Assembly (NCBI RefSeq): GCF_905163445.1 | Contig: NC_053193.1 | Location: forward strand, 5,890,001-5,954,000 | DNA length: 64,000 nucleotides | Reading direction: 5' to 3' | Source of the DNA: Pararge aegeria | Lineage: Eukaryota > Arthropoda > Insecta > Lepidoptera > Nymphalidae | In this document: one piece after another, positions 46,036 through 59,285 of the stretch | Numbering within the stretch: position 1 is the stretch's first letter | Layout: each line of letters starts with the position of its first letter | Made by a program: the position numbers and the translations under genes | Notes under the pieces: generated by a model | The model's input: the letters and a program-made list of their open reading frames with translations, nothing else | What the model was told of the DNA's origin: nothing | Database searches by the model: none

Positions 46036-46409
46036 TTACCATTGAAGTTGATAGGGTAGAGTAATGACACGAGCTGAGATAAACGAGTATGAAGCAAATA
46101 TTGAGCGAATGTTTGAGCATATGTAAGACAAGGCGCTGTGCCCACCAAAGTAAACTGATGCGTGATTTGACGCGTACTCTGGCGCTCGATCTAACGTGTG
46201 ATCTGACGTCTGATCTAACGCAATACGTGATTTGACACTTGGTTCTTCACATAACTTGCCACCCGTTTCAACATTGAAATCAGTGTTATCAAAAACATAC
46301 GGTAAGCGCCTCAGTAAAAAATAATATAATAATCAATGAGTTCACAGAGTGAATTTGCGAAAAACGTACGCACTTCTTCCTTTATATCAATATTTTATAA
46401 CATTTATCT

Positions 46410-46570
46410 TTATTTATTTATTTATTTATTTAAGAGCACTAACAACATGCATATTACACGTTTTTTAAACATAGGACACACACGAACACATGGACTGATA
46501 TGCACGTCAATGACAAGTGCACATAGCATCTTTAAACATAACACTAATGTACGTGTAATTATGTTTATTA
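46410..46570 (+). repeat. LINE-derived repeat with (TTTA)n
   Basis: TTATTTATTTATTTATTTAA then GAGCACTAACAACATGCATA; the reverse complement lies at 35868-35967. Confidence 0.55.
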
Positions 46571-46704
46571 TTATATAGTAAAAATGTAGCATGAAGCGAG
46601 TGAAAATAAAGCAATAGACATTTTAATGGTTAGTGAACGAAAAAAAAAAAGATAAATGAAGTCGGTTATTTTAGTGAAGCTATAGCTGAGGCCGGAGATA
46701 TTTT

Positions 46705-47135
46705 TCTAACTAGCAGGGCAGGAGACAAAAATGATATCCCCCGATTATATACTCTGATCCCCTGTCAAGGTATATAATCGGGGATATAATTTTTGTGTCT
46801 GAAATGTAATTAACGTGTCCACCTGCGACGCGTACGAGAACAGGGAATAGGAGAAGTTTATCCCTGTTTATAATTACAGATATATTATTTGGATATTATT
46901 TCAACTTGTGCGCCAATGATCTGAGAGTTGATAAAGCTGTGGAAGAAGATAATTTTTTATCGATAATAGGACGCAATTTTATCTTCTCCTACATTTGAAA
47001 TAATTCGTGTAATTATAAACGTGGGTAAACTTCTCCTATTCCCTGTTGCTGTAATTTGCTATATGGACATTTAAATTTTATCCCTTGCTAGGGGTTATAA
47101 AAGGGGGTTATAATTTTCTCTGCCGTGCTGTTGGA
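46705..47135. mobile_element. Foldback DNA element, about 430 bp
   Basis: Outer ends AGCAGGGCAGGAGACAAAAA and TTTTCTCTGCCGTGCTG are imperfect inverted repeats. Inner arms AACAGGGAATAGGAGAAG (from 46839) and CTTCTCCTATTCCCTGTT (to 47046) are exact. A small hairpin (ATATCCCCCGATTATA/TATAATCGGGGATAT, 46731-46799) sits in the left arm. No ORF. Confidence 0.75.
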
Positions 47136-47999
47136 GGGTGAGTATGATGCGCTCGGATATAACAAAGATCAGATTCGGAAATGCTCTGTTTACAAAAGAT
47201 AAGTAGGAGTCCCAAGCAACATAAGAAAAACAGAGTTCGTATTGGTCTTTAAATAACGTAGCTTTAATATAAGCCAATACAACCATTTCAAAATGATAAA
47301 TTAACCAGAAAATAAATATTTAGAGAATTTGGCTTCCGAAATTGGCTACATTCTTATATATATTAAAATTAAATATTATCACAAAATTCGGCAACCAAAT
47401 TTCAGTTCAAAGAGCGGTGAGAGTTTTCGTATGAGAATTTCACTTGAAATTAGATTTCATTCCACTCGTAAGCAGCCTCGAGTGTATACAAAATACAAAA
47501 TTAGATTCGGAAGTTCTTTGAGGGAGAACATTGAAAAAAAAAACACAGTTATCGAAATGGAATTAGATTATTTGTTTATAGGGGATAACTTCATTCCGCC
47601 TCAAGATTTTCCATCCAATGAATACGTGTTACATTTTAAAGGGTTAATAGGTGTGTGAAAATAGAATCCTCTGAACGATTGCAAATGCTCCCTAGTTTAC
47701 ACGCAACACTGAGATCCATCATTACTTAGTGCCAATAGTAATCGATGAAATTAATAGCTTTAGCCCTTAATATCGGGAAAACACCCCAATCCACTGGCAC
47801 ACAGCCTACTGACTGTGGAAAGAACCAGACGTCTGAAGCGGGCAGAAGTGCTCGACACTGTACAGACTTGAGGACACTGGCCCTCATCACTGTCAAAGTC
47901 AATAAGAACTTCAAAAAATCTACTTATAGTCTATCGACTGATTGTAGATGCAAAAGCAAATAAATAGGTGTGTGAAGGTGGATTAGAATACAGTTGTCA
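47136..47999. other. Spacer with one unsupported ORF
   Basis: The 47329-47658 frame (109 aa) is basic and I/K-rich with no motif. No splice or repeat support was seen. Confidence 0.3.
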
Positions 48000-48663
48000 C
48001 CATCGATGCCCTTTTACCCAGCGTGGAGATTAAAGGCAAACCCTACCGTTGGGAGAGCTATCCTGTTCAGCCGAGCTGTGGGCTGATATAAGCCATTGAT
48101 AACATTTTTAAGTTGCATAAATAGCAGCTTAAGGTGAAGCAGAGAGACTCGGCATTAAATTAAATTAAATTTTTACAAGGATTCTATAAAACAAAACTTG
48201 GTTTATCAACACATGTAAAATAGCCGGTAAATAATGCGCAGGAACTTCTAGTAAAACAACTTTAATACCAGTAGGGTTAGCATGCATAGCACAAGGAAAT
48301 AATGTCTACATAACATTATAACGTCTATCGCTATAGAAATAATGCGAGCAACGGGTAGAAATAATTATCTCGTGGCTCGCATGCTAGCCTTTCAGGTCTA
48401 ACTTTCTAAACTGTTGTAAATTAGATTCACCTACTTGCTAACATTATTTATGGCATAGTAGCTTTCGAATGGTAAAAGTATAATTTATAACTAGTTAAAT
48501 TTATTAAAAAAAAGACACATATTATCTATGATCGATAGTGCAATGTCCCATGTGAACAGTTGGCAGGTGATCTTGTAATTACATACAGTTTTGTTTAGTA
48601 ACCGAATGTTATTGGAATTTTTAATGAGAAAGGTATTGCCCACATTGAGCTTCCATCCGATTA

Positions 48664-48797
48664 TAATATTGGATAGAAGCAGGCGTTACATTGCGGAAAT
48701 CCATGATATATTATGAAAATTAAGCTTAATTTGCTAAACTCCGCGAAAAGCAGGAGAATCTGTATAGTGTAATTAATAATTTCTTGAATCCTTATAC
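48664..48797. mobile_element. Terminal part of the hammerhead-bearing element
   Basis: AATATTGGATAGAAGCAGGC, CGGAAATCCATGATATATTA, AATTAAGCTTAATTTGCTAA. It breaks off before the ribozyme-like motif. Confidence 0.75.
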
Positions 48798-49329
48798 AAA
48801 CGGACAAACGGACGGAATGACGCAGACACGGAGCAACGTAAAAGATCAAATAGTCCCAAGTTAACTATAAATTGGTACGCATTTTCTGAAATTATAACCA
48901 AATTGGAGTTTAACAATTGGAAAATAAAATCAAGTAAAATAAAAATATAATAAAACATTATTGTGGAAACTCTTCTTCTATATAATTTCGTAATAAGGAA
49001 AACTTTTTAAAATTTACTTAGCACTTAAACTGAAATATCTTAACTTTGATTAAAGAAACCGTCAACTTCGGTGGAACTCCGACGATTTTATGGTTTTGTT
49101 TTTAATAACGTTGATTACAAGTGCCCTATTAAAACTGGGAGGACGATGGAGACGCAAGAACTTTGTCGTTCTAGTTTGATGCTAGTTTTAATTGCTAAAT
49201 GCCCGTTAAGAACGCCTGAATGTAAACAGAGTAATTAAAAGATAAATGAGACTATTTCTTACTAGAAAAGTTTGAGAAAAGAGCTAGTTAAGAAAAGAAG
49301 TACCTAGTACAGAAGATGTTTTACTCACT

Positions 49330-50000
49330 TTATTATGTACTAGCTGTTTCCCGCCACATCATCCGCGTTGGTTTTGGCTTTTTAAAATTCCTTGGGCACT
49401 GTTTATTTTGACGGGCTAAAATGAGAAGATGTTTTACTCACCCTATTATATTCTAGTAGTGTCCCGCCACATGATCCGCGTTGGTTTTGGCTTTTTAAAA
49501 TTCCGTGGGCACAGTTTATTCTTACGGGCTAAGATGAGAAGATGTTTTCTTACTCTATTATGTACTAGCAGTTTCCCGACACATAATCCGCGTTGGTATC
49601 GGCTTTTTAAAATTCCGTGGTCCCAGTTTATTTTTACGGGTTAAGATGAGATGTTTTACTCACTCTCTTATGTACTAGCAGTTTCCCGACACAACATCCG
49701 CGTTGGTTTTGGCTTTTTTAAATTCCGTGGGCACAGTTTTTTTTTACGGGCTAAGATGAGAAGATGCTTTACTTACCCTATTATATTCTAGCAGTGTCCC
49801 GCCACATCACACGCGTTGGTTTTGGCTTTTAAAATTTCGTGGGCACAGTTTATTCTTACGGACTAAGATGAGAAGATGTTTTCTCTCTATTATGTACTAG
49901 CAGTTTCCCGACACATAATCCGCGTTGGTATCGGCTTTTTAAAATTCTGTGGTCACAGTTTATTTTTACGGGCTAAAAGGTCTCGCAACTAGTCAGGTTA
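49330..50000 (-). repeat. Six-unit tandem array with trimeric higher-order pattern
   Basis: The anchor CCGCGTTGG recurs at 49363, 49476, 49588, 49698, 49811 (ACGCG) and 49920, a 109-113 bp period. Each unit has TAGCAGTTTCCCG(A/C)CAC and GGGCACAGTTTATT variants. Units 3 and 6 share GTTGGTATCGG; units 2 and 5 share TATTATATTCTAG. The array therefore looks like a duplicated trimer of about 336 bp. The ACTAGC...CCCGC block resembles reversed Helitron-like termini. Confidence 0.88.
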
Positions 50001-50039
50001 TATCAATGCAAACTTTTGTCACGATCAGTTTTTCTTGTT

Positions 50040-50260
50040 AGCGAATCCTTATTATTATTGTGATTGCGAAAGTGTGTTTGTTTGTATGTTAACGCCCTAA
50101 CTAAGCAACCAATCAATTTGATTTTTTGCAAAGAGTTAGTTGAAAGGACGGATATAACATAGATTACTTTCATCTCATAATATAGGTAAACAAACGGTTC
50201 CCAAAGGATTGGTAAAAAACTACTAAATTAGTAAACAATAAACACTTCTATAGTAGGATA
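50040..50260 (+). repeat. Helitron-like fragment
   Basis: GTGATTGCGAAAGTGTGTTT and CGGTTCCCAAAGGATTGG are Helitron-like 5' and body blocks. Confidence 0.5.
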
Positions 50261-52869
50261 GTGATTAAATGGTCCAGTGATCCGTAATTGAACATGCTTG
50301 CTTACCACTAGACTAACGAGCCAGTTTTCGCCGTACAACAATATTATTCTAGGGCACACAAAGTCTAGCATTTCGACGTATGTCTGATAACAATGTTAGC
50401 TCTAGTAGAGCGAGTAGAGCTCACACAAAACCGCAAGGCTGATACATCCCCTATCCACATTTACAGCCCGTAACCACTAGCGCGAGCACCGAGTATTAGC
50501 TTATCGCAACTTGTATGTGAGCGTCTCATATATCTAAGTACATACTTTAGTTTGTCGCGACATCAAAAAAATACTTGCCATAGAAATACAGGATTTCTTT
50601 TTACTCTATGTATTTTTTTTTTGTGTTTCTATGTAACATATTTCTATTAATTATTCCGTAATTCCGTCTTGAGAGGCTTCATTTTCAGGCAATGTTTATT
50701 ACAAAGCATCGCATTTTCTCTGCGTAATTAAAAATATTTGAAATGTTATCATGAAGCGTGAAATAAATTTTCATTTTTAAAAATATGGACTTGACGATGG
50801 ATTAAAGTATGTAATTCATAATGGGACTTGTGAATTTTTGACATATCGCACTGCGACAGAAAAGTTAAATTAGCAGTCTTACCGCTCGCGGTTAAAATCA
50901 ACGACATACCTATCTCAATTATTTCTATCTGACTGACATTTTAATTTCAATTTAATCATTCTATTTTGTATAACATGTAATTATTTAATACTATATTATT
51001 GTAATCTTTTAGTGTAACCATGAATAAAGAAAAGTGAATAATTAAGTTTTCAACGCCCTATTAGGGTCTTATGTATACACAGTGAATAAATAAATAAAAA
51101 TAAATAAATAAAATTTACACCTAAAATCTAGGCAACCATCATTGAATCAAGTTTTTAATAAGGCAACCAAACAAAGTTAGATACAGAATGAAATAAGCTT
51201 TCATTTGATATATATAACATATGTTTCAAAACTGATTAGAGTATATCGATAACATTTAGGTACTCCCCTACTTATACCTGGCAACTCCTGTGTGGGAATG
51301 TAGTTCGAGCCCGGTGTTTAGCTGAATGTTGATATGTTTATAATAGATTATCCAACGTCCTAACTATTCGACCCCCCCCCGTAGAACACACGGACCACAA
51401 ACAAAATTTACACTTTGCACTTACAAACGATTTTCGCGTCAGCGGTCCAAAGCGAATCGTGGGTTTACCAACTGAATACAAATGTGGTGCGAATATTAAA
51501 TTCCACCGATTTCATCCGTCGATTGCTTATAAATTACTTCGAATTCGTTTGTGACAGAGTTCCCGGTTTTGTTGCGATAATTTATTCCTTTTTGCAATTT
51601 TTGTCCAGTCTCATCCACATAATGTTATTATCATAGGCTACTGGTTAAGCATTTTTGATATTATAAAAGTTATTTTAGTGTCAACTTACTGTAATATTTT
51701 TTTTACTACTGCATACATAAATTACTTCCCCACAAGAGTTACCTACGTGTATAGTATCTTTAATTCACTATTGAAGTTATTGTTTACTAGTTCGGGGTCC
51801 ATCGGTTGTCCGAGCTATAATATGTGGCCCGCTCATTTCCACTTCAACTACCAACTTTATGTATATCGTTATATGTGTTAAACAAACTCGTCATTCGATT
51901 TTACTCAGACTATTCATGCCCCACCGGTAGGCACAAGCACAAAAATGAAGAAAACTATATTCCCATTGTTTGGGTAGTTTTATTTTAGGCACGTCAATAA
52001 CGGTATCCACGTGGCCATATTGTATCACGCTCCGATCTTAAGCAAACGCGGCTGAATCTGCTACTCACAATTAAACCGATGAACTGATTTGGATGTTATT
52101 TGGTATAATAGCTTGACTTAGGAGACAGGCGATATTTTGTATTCTGAAAAAAATATCGCCTGTCTTAACGTTCTTAAATTTTTTTTCTTATAGTTTTAAA
52201 AATTTAAATTGTAAACCATTAGATACATTACAAGCCTATCTCATGGGATACATAAAAATAAGTGGTCCATCATCTTTGATAGTTCGCCATATCGGATAAA
52301 GAATGACAGCTACCATACAATCTTTTTCTTTCTACTATTGTATTGATATTCTGTGTAACATTTTAGTTTCAATAAATGTTTATTTATTATTTATTTATTG
52401 TTATCCAAAGCAAACTTATATGCAAAAATAACAAATTAATCGGCTGCGGATATCTAATTTAAAATTTAGTTTTAAAATTTGATTAATGAGGCAATTTAAA
52501 TAAAATTTCTAAAAAAAGTACATGTTTACCTGTATTAATGTAGGAATTGTGCTTATAAGGCTATTATAACAATGCTTGATGGTATAACATGTTTTCATTG
52601 TTTAAAGCTATTTTAACGGAATGATCATAAACATATGGGCGTGCTTAATTCAGCCCAAATTAGGGGTTTGAAAGTTCTATGAATTTAAAATTTGATTTTT
52701 GAAGGTTAGTAACTGCTGTGCAATTAAAGCTGGTTTTCTTGGAACTTCCAAAAGCTTCCGTGAAAAACTTCTAATCGTACGAGAAATCAGATGAACAGAT
52801 AAAACATCTTGTTTTAAATCCTGGCCAAGCGCACAATTTAAAAAAAGCATATCACTACGTGAATTCGTT
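50261..52869. other. Spacer, no gene supported
   Basis: Contains a C10 run near 51371, an (AAAT)n patch at 51090 and a 15-bp-stem hairpin at 52123. No coding feature is supported. Confidence 0.35.
52123..52165. repeat. Perfect 15-bp stem hairpin
   Basis: AGACAGGCGATATTT (52123-52137) and AAATATCGCCTGTCT (52151-52165) flank 13 nt. Confidence 0.7.
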
Positions 52870-53062
52870 GTTAGTTTGGAGGTCTGTATGGTGCAATGAG
52901 CCCTGTCGTCTTTTATGTGGGGGTTACTGGTTCGATCTATTACAGGGGCAATTTGGAAATGTATACTGTGTGCCGTAGCTAGTTACCTTCGCTACCGACA
53001 AGGACGTGCCCCCACAAAGTGTAGCTTTCCGCTACGATGTCACGTAGCCGACTAGATGTAAA
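52870..53062 (+). mobile_element. SINE family A 5' half
   Basis: GGTGCAATGAGCCCTG (A box), GGTTCGATCTATTACAGGGG (B box) and CCGCTACGATGTCACGTAG are family A blocks. Confidence 0.7.
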
Positions 53063-53148
53063 AAATTGTTATATGAATATAACTTGAAAATTACATACTT
53101 TCACGCAAACTTTGTTCCCCTGTTTAGAACCTTTTCAGGGTAGAACTC

Positions 53149-53418
53149 TTAACTATCCTTTCTTAGAAAGTCAACCTCTTCTTCATCTTTTCTAAGAGCT
53201 AAGCTCTTGTCGTTGTAGCCCTCTCCAACCGTCCCAGTCCATGATCCTCTTTTACCCTTACAAAAAAATCGCTTTCCTAACTTTATTTGTCCCAAATATC
53301 CAGTCTCTTCCCCTCGTGATAAATTCTTATATATTTTAATAATGTTTTTCTTGCTAATACTTAATTTTTTCCATTTGTCAAAATCTAACTTATTCTCTCC
53401 ATTCGGTGCTAATACCAT
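53149..53418 (-). CDS. Unrecognised coding-like ORF
   Basis: An 89-aa frame, strongly charged (many K, E, D), with GENKLDFDKWKKLSISKKN near the start and FFCKGKRGSWTG in the middle. This composition is more protein-like than most frames here. No family was recognised. It could be a relic of a transposon ORF or an exon. The frame starts at a plain ATG with no clear promoter. Confidence 0.25.
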   Translation of the reverse strand: MVLAPNGENKLDFDKWKKLSISKKNIIKIYKNLSRGEETGYLGQIKLGKRFFCKGKRGSWTGTVGEGYNDKSLALRKDEEEVDFLRKDS

Positions 53419-53734
53419 ATTTCAAATACCAGCAGTTCAACTTCTCTCTATGCCAATGTCCAATTCTCGCACGCATATAAAAGCTATGCTCTTGATGAAC
53501 TATTTGATGGTAAGTCGTTTTTATTTAATATCCATAGACATTTTGGATGTAAAAATGTGTTTTCAATTATGGAAAGTTACGTCCTAGGGTGCTAAAGAAT
53601 ATCTTCTTGAATATTTATACATAAAGGTTGTCAAGACAAAGACCTTTAATACTTATAGAGATAATTTAGATTATTGTACGTTTTTGAGCCAAAAATCGTT
53701 CAATGATCGTAAAAGGTACAGCGACTACGCTTCT

Positions 53735-53800
53735 GAGGGCCGGGCGGTGCGCTGTGCGATCGATAGCGTTTCCAACGAGCTGCTGGCCGGGCCGTGGGGT
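53735..53800. other. Short GC-rich island
   Basis: GGGCCGGGCGGTGCGCTGTG and CTGCTGGCCGGGCCGTGGGG stand out from the AT-rich surroundings. GGCCGGGC occurs twice. It may be a regulatory island or a decayed repeat. Confidence 0.3.
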
Positions 53801-54351
53801 ACACAATGAGCACATACGTTTCAATAAATGATGCGCAACGAATTTAGTCCGTCAACACACGTGATTATGTGGTTAGAGAATTCAACTCGAGTTGTGCTAA
53901 CCATTTAAATTACCTATCCTCTAACAGATTCGTAGCTGTTTAGCTGACAGCTATAATGGGAAGTTCTAACATAGGAATCCATTTACAGTCCTAAATACGT
54001 TTTAAAAAAAAATTGTAACAAATAAAAACTTTGATCCTCATTACATTTTCTAGGATACAAGTTTGAGAAATATTATTTTTAGGGTTCCAAATAGAAAAAA
54101 AGAAAACGATAAGATCAATTATTTGTTCAACTATCTACCAATTTCCTTTTTGCTAAGGAACGCGTAGAGGTAATAAGTGGAGATTAATATAAACACTAAA
54201 ATGTAAATCTCTTGGCGCTGTGAAAAAATCAAATTGATAAGTCGAGGCCGTCCAGTCCACATATTTTGTGATAGGTACTTACAGTTGATCTAGAATCATA
54301 AAATTTGAAAAAAAAAGCTAGTCTTATAACATTAGAAAAGGAAATATCATA

Positions 54352-54392
54352 ATTAATTAATTAATTAATTAATTATTTATTTATTTCATTAC
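54352..54392. repeat. (TTAA)n/(TTTA)n microsatellite
   Basis: TTAATTAATTAATTAATTAA followed by TTATTTATTTAT. Confidence 0.85.
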
Positions 54393-54734
54393 ATATTGTA
54401 CATACACATAGCTACTACAAAATACAAAATTGTAAAAACCTCACAAACAAATTCGATTTATAATATTTATAGGTTATGGTTATTAGGTAGGTACATTTAC
54501 ATCACAATTGTGCACTTCAAACACTAGGTACCCACACTATGCGGGTCTCACTCGCACTTGACCTTTTTTTACACATATTTCATGTACCTATATTAATAGG
54601 GAATAAGATTATGTATCCTATGTATGTATTTGGCGTGCAGTTATAAATTTGCAAATAACCACTACGTTTTTCTTATATTCATGTAAATTTATATGTATTA
54701 TATCCATTTATCTCGTCGTCGATACCCCAGTTCT

Positions 54735-54935
54735 TCCCGTCCTCCCGTCCTGACGGTGCTGAAACCTGGACACTTGACACGAATGGGCTGACCTACGAAT
54801 TTAAGGTCACTCAACGAGCTATGGAGAGGGCCATGTTAGGAGTTTCACTGAAGGATAGAATTAGAAACGAAGAGATCCGCAGAAGAACCACGGTCAGCCC
54901 AAACTGTCAGCAAGTTGAAATGGCAATGATTCTAG
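54735..54935 (+). pseudogene. RTE-clade LINE fragment
   Basis: FKVTQRAMERAMLGVSLKDR then IRNEEIRRRT can be read in one frame, keeping the bases that are lost in the 42.8-kb copy. The upstream part GAETWTLDTNGL needs a frame change. The copy decays after QQVEMAM. Confidence 0.8.
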
Positions 54936-56639
54936 AGTAGAGACTACGTACGAGCAAGCGTACAAATAAGGGTGGAGAGGATATGGGTGAATGAGGAAGG
55001 CAGGCTGACATAGAAAATTCATCACAAAGATTTCCAACTCTCTCTTTTCTCCTCAACTGCGTCGTTGGTGGTATGGTGTGGTTTATATAGTCGTTAGTAT
55101 CTCGGGTATAGAAAATTGACGTTATCTGTGCGTGCGCTCAAATTGCTTGATTGCTATCGGAAGATGGTGGCATTATGACTTGTTCAGCGTATTAACTCTA
55201 TTTCAGTAAGCCAGTTCGCTTTTGGCATGCAATTGTATTCCAGTTCTACCGCTAAATCAACTAACCAACCATAATTGCAGTAAATTAAATAATAATAGTG
55301 CGTAATTGAAATAACACTGCAATTATGAAAACAGTGTTTATACTGATTGTAGTACTGATTGAACCTATGAGATTTCAAATGACAGGTGGTTATTAAACCA
55401 ATTATTGCCCATTAGTGAGTTTCGAGGCATATTTTTTACTGAATCACGCACGAACGAACCTGGATGAAATTTAGCACATAAATAGATGCACATATGTATG
55501 TGTGAATTGTATTTTTAATTTTATTTTTTCTTTAATTGGAAAACCAACAGTTGTAATTACTACATAGTTCAAAAATTGTTTAACTTAATACTAATTACAG
55601 GTTTCCACAGATAAGTTCTATATAAACAAGGGCACCTGGTAAAACCCAGCAAAATGCAGCAAACTATACCTAAAATTAAGTTCAACTAACATGCAACAGT
55701 TTATCTAATAGGTTGCAACGTACACTATTCATAAATTAAATTGATTTCAGGGTCATTATGAACAGAATTAAGAGAGAAACGCGGATTACAAAATAATGAA
55801 ATCCGTTCTTAGTTTTAGTTAAAAGTATGTGCAGAATCTTTTTATGACTAGGTAATCGTGAGGGTGCAATAAAGTCAAACTTATCACACAACATTTTATG
55901 GTTCCCGCAAGATAGATTTTTTTGTTTTTCACAGAGCAAGATATACCTAGATATTTTTGAATGCAAAGGGGTAGGTTCATGGGTCATAGAACAACAGGCA
56001 TACTCAATAAACTTATCACGCGAACGAAGTTGCGAGCAACAACTAGAAACAACTTAATAAATTACAGCAACTATTTGTTTTTGTTATCTAATAAGACACA
56101 AAATGGATTCATCGAGATGAGAAAAAAATATCCGAAAAGCTCGGTGTATGATACCACATAATACGGTTCTTCTATTGCGGAAAACTTCTCTGTACCCGAG
56201 GGACGACAAAATATTTTCCATTCAACAAGTTATTCGGGAAAAATTACGGGGCAAAGTTGGCGTTAATATCTTTTTAGAGGTACCCGGCGGCCCGGGGACA
56301 GTCTGAACATTTTAATGGCGGCGTAGAAGTGGAATCACACGAGCAATCTGGTTTTTAATGCGGTCCTTCATGGTCTACGGGGGAGTATAGACTTAAGTCA
56401 TACCATTGAATTCTAAAAGGCATATTAAATTCAAATTCAAATTTAGAATTCTTCATGTAACATGTCTATTATTTCTAATATCAACACAAATATTTTTCTT
56501 TGTATACCTACCCTCGTTTTTATGTTTATTTCTTGTTATGGAAGAACGGTGTCTTCTGACACAGGGGTAGTAATACTACCCTTAAAACAAGGCTCCAGCC
56601 ATTAGAGTTTACAGTAATTTTATTTACCCAAATAAACAA
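54936..56639. other. Spacer, no gene supported
   Basis: A GC-rich patch at 56280-56340 (CCCGGCGGCCCGGGGACAG) is notable; otherwise AT-rich with nothing recognised. Confidence 0.35.
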
Positions 56640-56960
56640 TTTTTTTTAAATTAAAATTTCTTTATTCATGTAAGCCTATCACAGGCACTTATGAAGCGTT
56701 TATACATATATGTTTACATAATTGTAACGGGATGGTGATAACTTCGTTCGCCAACCTAAACCTAAAACTACGAGGGTTCCAAACGCGACCTGGTCTAAGA
56801 AGAGCACACAACAAACTTAGCTGGGTAATTTTTTTGTTACCACCATCTCACAGTAAATAAATATTACCTAAGCTATGAAGTTAAGAGCAATTCACACCCA
56901 AGCTTTTTTTTCGTTTAAGTAAACCTTAACATTATAATAGGATTTTTCTGTAAGATTACG
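56640..56960 (-). mobile_element. LINE 3' UTR fragment
   Basis: TTTCTTTATTCATGTAAGCC, CTACGAGGGTTCCAAACGCG and TGGTCTAAGAAGAGC match the next copy in order and orientation. Confidence 0.7.
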
Positions 56961-57106
56961 AACTTATTAAAAGTTAGGGATACGTCATACGTGTAATTGG
57001 TATTTCGTCTTTATAAAAGCTCAGCCCGGATACATCATATATTTGTCAGATATAACTCGCGATGGCGCTCAAATATTATTGATAATGTCCAGACGACTTA
57101 GATTAT

Positions 57107-57780
57107 ATTCAAAGTCAAAGTCAAATATTTCTTTATTCAAATAGGCACCTGGCACATAGATGGCACTTTTGATGCGTTATTATATACAAAATGTGTACAA
57201 GGCACTGAGTAGTGATGGTTATAACTACAATCGTAAACTTAAAACTAAAGCTACGAGGGTTCCAATCACGTCCTGGTCTAAGAAGAAGCCCACAAAAACT
57301 TAGCTGGGTGTTCTTTTTGTTATCACCATTTCACATTGTCATTAGAAAATATTTAAGAAGCAACCTGGTTAGAGCAATTGTTCACACCCAAGCTTTTTTA
57401 TCGTTAACGTAATCCTTTATACTATAATATGACTTTTCTATAAGCTTTCGCTTAATACAAACTTTGAACTTCTTTAGTGACATCCCCAAGATATCAACCG
57501 GTAATTTGTTGTAAAATTGTATACAGATTTCCTTTAAATGAATTGCTTATTTTGTGTAATCTAGTGTACTGCACTGCAAGTTTATTAGAGCTCAACCGGG
57601 AAAGTATGTTATGTTTCCCCCCTAAAGCAGCATTGCTGTATTCCGGTCTAAAGTAATGCAGAAGGTTGCTGGTGTAATTACAGGCACATGGGGGTTAAAA
57701 CCTACTCAGTAAGTTGATGGACACAGAGTGGCACTTTCTACAATGTGTTTGTTTCATGCCTTGCAAAGTTTTCTTGTTAT
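57107..57780 (-). mobile_element. LINE 3' end with GACTTT tail (reads CAAAGTCAAAGTC)
   Basis: Tail at 57110-57127, then the AATAAAGAAATATTTGACT region on the minus strand, the GGCACATAGATGGCACTTTT block and further 3'-coding or UTR sequence to about 57780. It is the longest copy of this family here. Confidence 0.7.
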
Positions 57781-58647
57781 AGCGAGATGGTCTAAGATCC
57801 CAATTTGGCTTCCTTTTCCTTCATTGGCTTTCCCGATATAAAAAATATTCGGTGTATAAACACAATAGTTATCTTAGCGGTGAAGCTATGGGTAGGTTGG
57901 AAAACTATTTTTAAACTTGACCAATTTTTTGGGGATACAAGGGTAATTATTTTTTCATATATCTCCAGAGTGTAAGTTTTACAACATTATGTGCACAATT
58001 TCATTTCGTTGCAGCGGTTGATCTAAACATAGGTAATATTTGAACAAACAAACAGACACTCGGTTGCATTTATAAAATAATATATTAAATAATTAAATGG
58101 AAAATGTTTTACGCATTAAATCATATAAACGCTGTAGGGATGTACGGCGGCAACCCTAGTAGCTACGTTTTAGTTATTTTTGTGTGGAAGCTCTACAAAG
58201 TTAGGTCGACCTTATTCTAGTATTTGTGCCTACTATTAGATAGATTTAATTTTAATATAGTGTATCTCATTGTTATGGTTTTTGTATAGATATTATGAGT
58301 CCTGATGTATAAGAGGAGCGCGTCGCTAAAAGCAGAACCTGTTATATAACCTATGCTGCACGTTTCTTTTCTTTTTTTTAATTACGACTAACTTATTTTT
58401 TACTGGCCTAACTGAAAGTAAATCTAATAAATATGTTTTCACCAAATAACCAGATAATCGGGTATTGTTTGATTTGCCTTTTTGCTCTGCGTAAAATATG
58501 AAGTCCTGGTATTTATAAATCATCTTGCGCTTGCCACGCTATCAGCTTTGTCTGTTATTTTTATATTCGCGAGCAACTGGTATCACGTAAATCATTGTAA
58601 TAATAAGAAATGTATTATAATCTAAATTAATCATACTAACGAGATGA

Positions 58648-58780
58648 ATACTAGCTGTAACCCGCGGCGTTGGTCGCATTTGTTTGGAAAACTCACCGGA
58701 ATAAAAGTAGCCTTTGTTATTCTACGTCCTTTAAACAACATTTATAACTATAAACTTGAGGACAAACAAACAAGCATAAT
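58648..58780 (-). repeat. Helitron-like end fragment
   Basis: ACTAGCTGTAACCCGCGGCG is a reversed GCTAGT terminus, followed by CACCGGAATAAAAGTAGCC. Confidence 0.5.
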
Positions 58781-59216
58781 ATTAGTAAGCATTATATTAT
58801 CTAAAACCAAGGACGTCCAATGTCTAAAGGCATAAACCTCGATTCCGCTGCAACAATGCCCGATACCTTAAATTTATTATTAAATTCTTAATATCTAATA
58901 CATTTACATTTACTTATACATTTACTTACATTGTTTATACTTCTAAGAGTTCGTAGTATATTGCGAAAAGAGCTACAAGCAGTTGAGGCTTCAAGCTCAT
59001 CTATAATTCTTCAACACGTAATATCGGTGGACATTTGTGTTTACGATATACCTACATGCGTCCCGTGTTTCTATTGCGGCTACGGCGCCTACTACTCGTG
59101 CAGTTCTTACTTATTGCAGTTTGCGATCAAATTTAGTCTTAATAGCTAAACAGTTAGGGTTCATAAATAGGTCTCGATTGAAAATTTATTGACAGTAAAA
59201 CAGAATATCTAACTGA

Positions 59217-59284
59217 CCCAACCTGACTGACCCGACCCAAGAATTGGATGGATCCAATTCTTGGGTCGGGCCAGTCAGGTTGGG
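59217..59284. repeat. 33-bp near-perfect palindrome
   Basis: Arms 59217-59249 and 59252-59284 match at 32 of 33 positions around a GG centre. The arms begin CCCAACCTGACTGACCCGAC. There is no resemblance to the MITE ends in this window. Confidence 0.9.
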
Positions 59285-59285
59285 C

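Noticed and set aside
47329..47658. 109-aa plus-strand frame
   Set aside because: Composition follows AT-rich DNA; no family, promoter or exon partner.
49330..50000. CRISPR-like array
   Set aside because: Units are directly adjacent 112-bp repeats without unique spacers, in a eukaryotic context.
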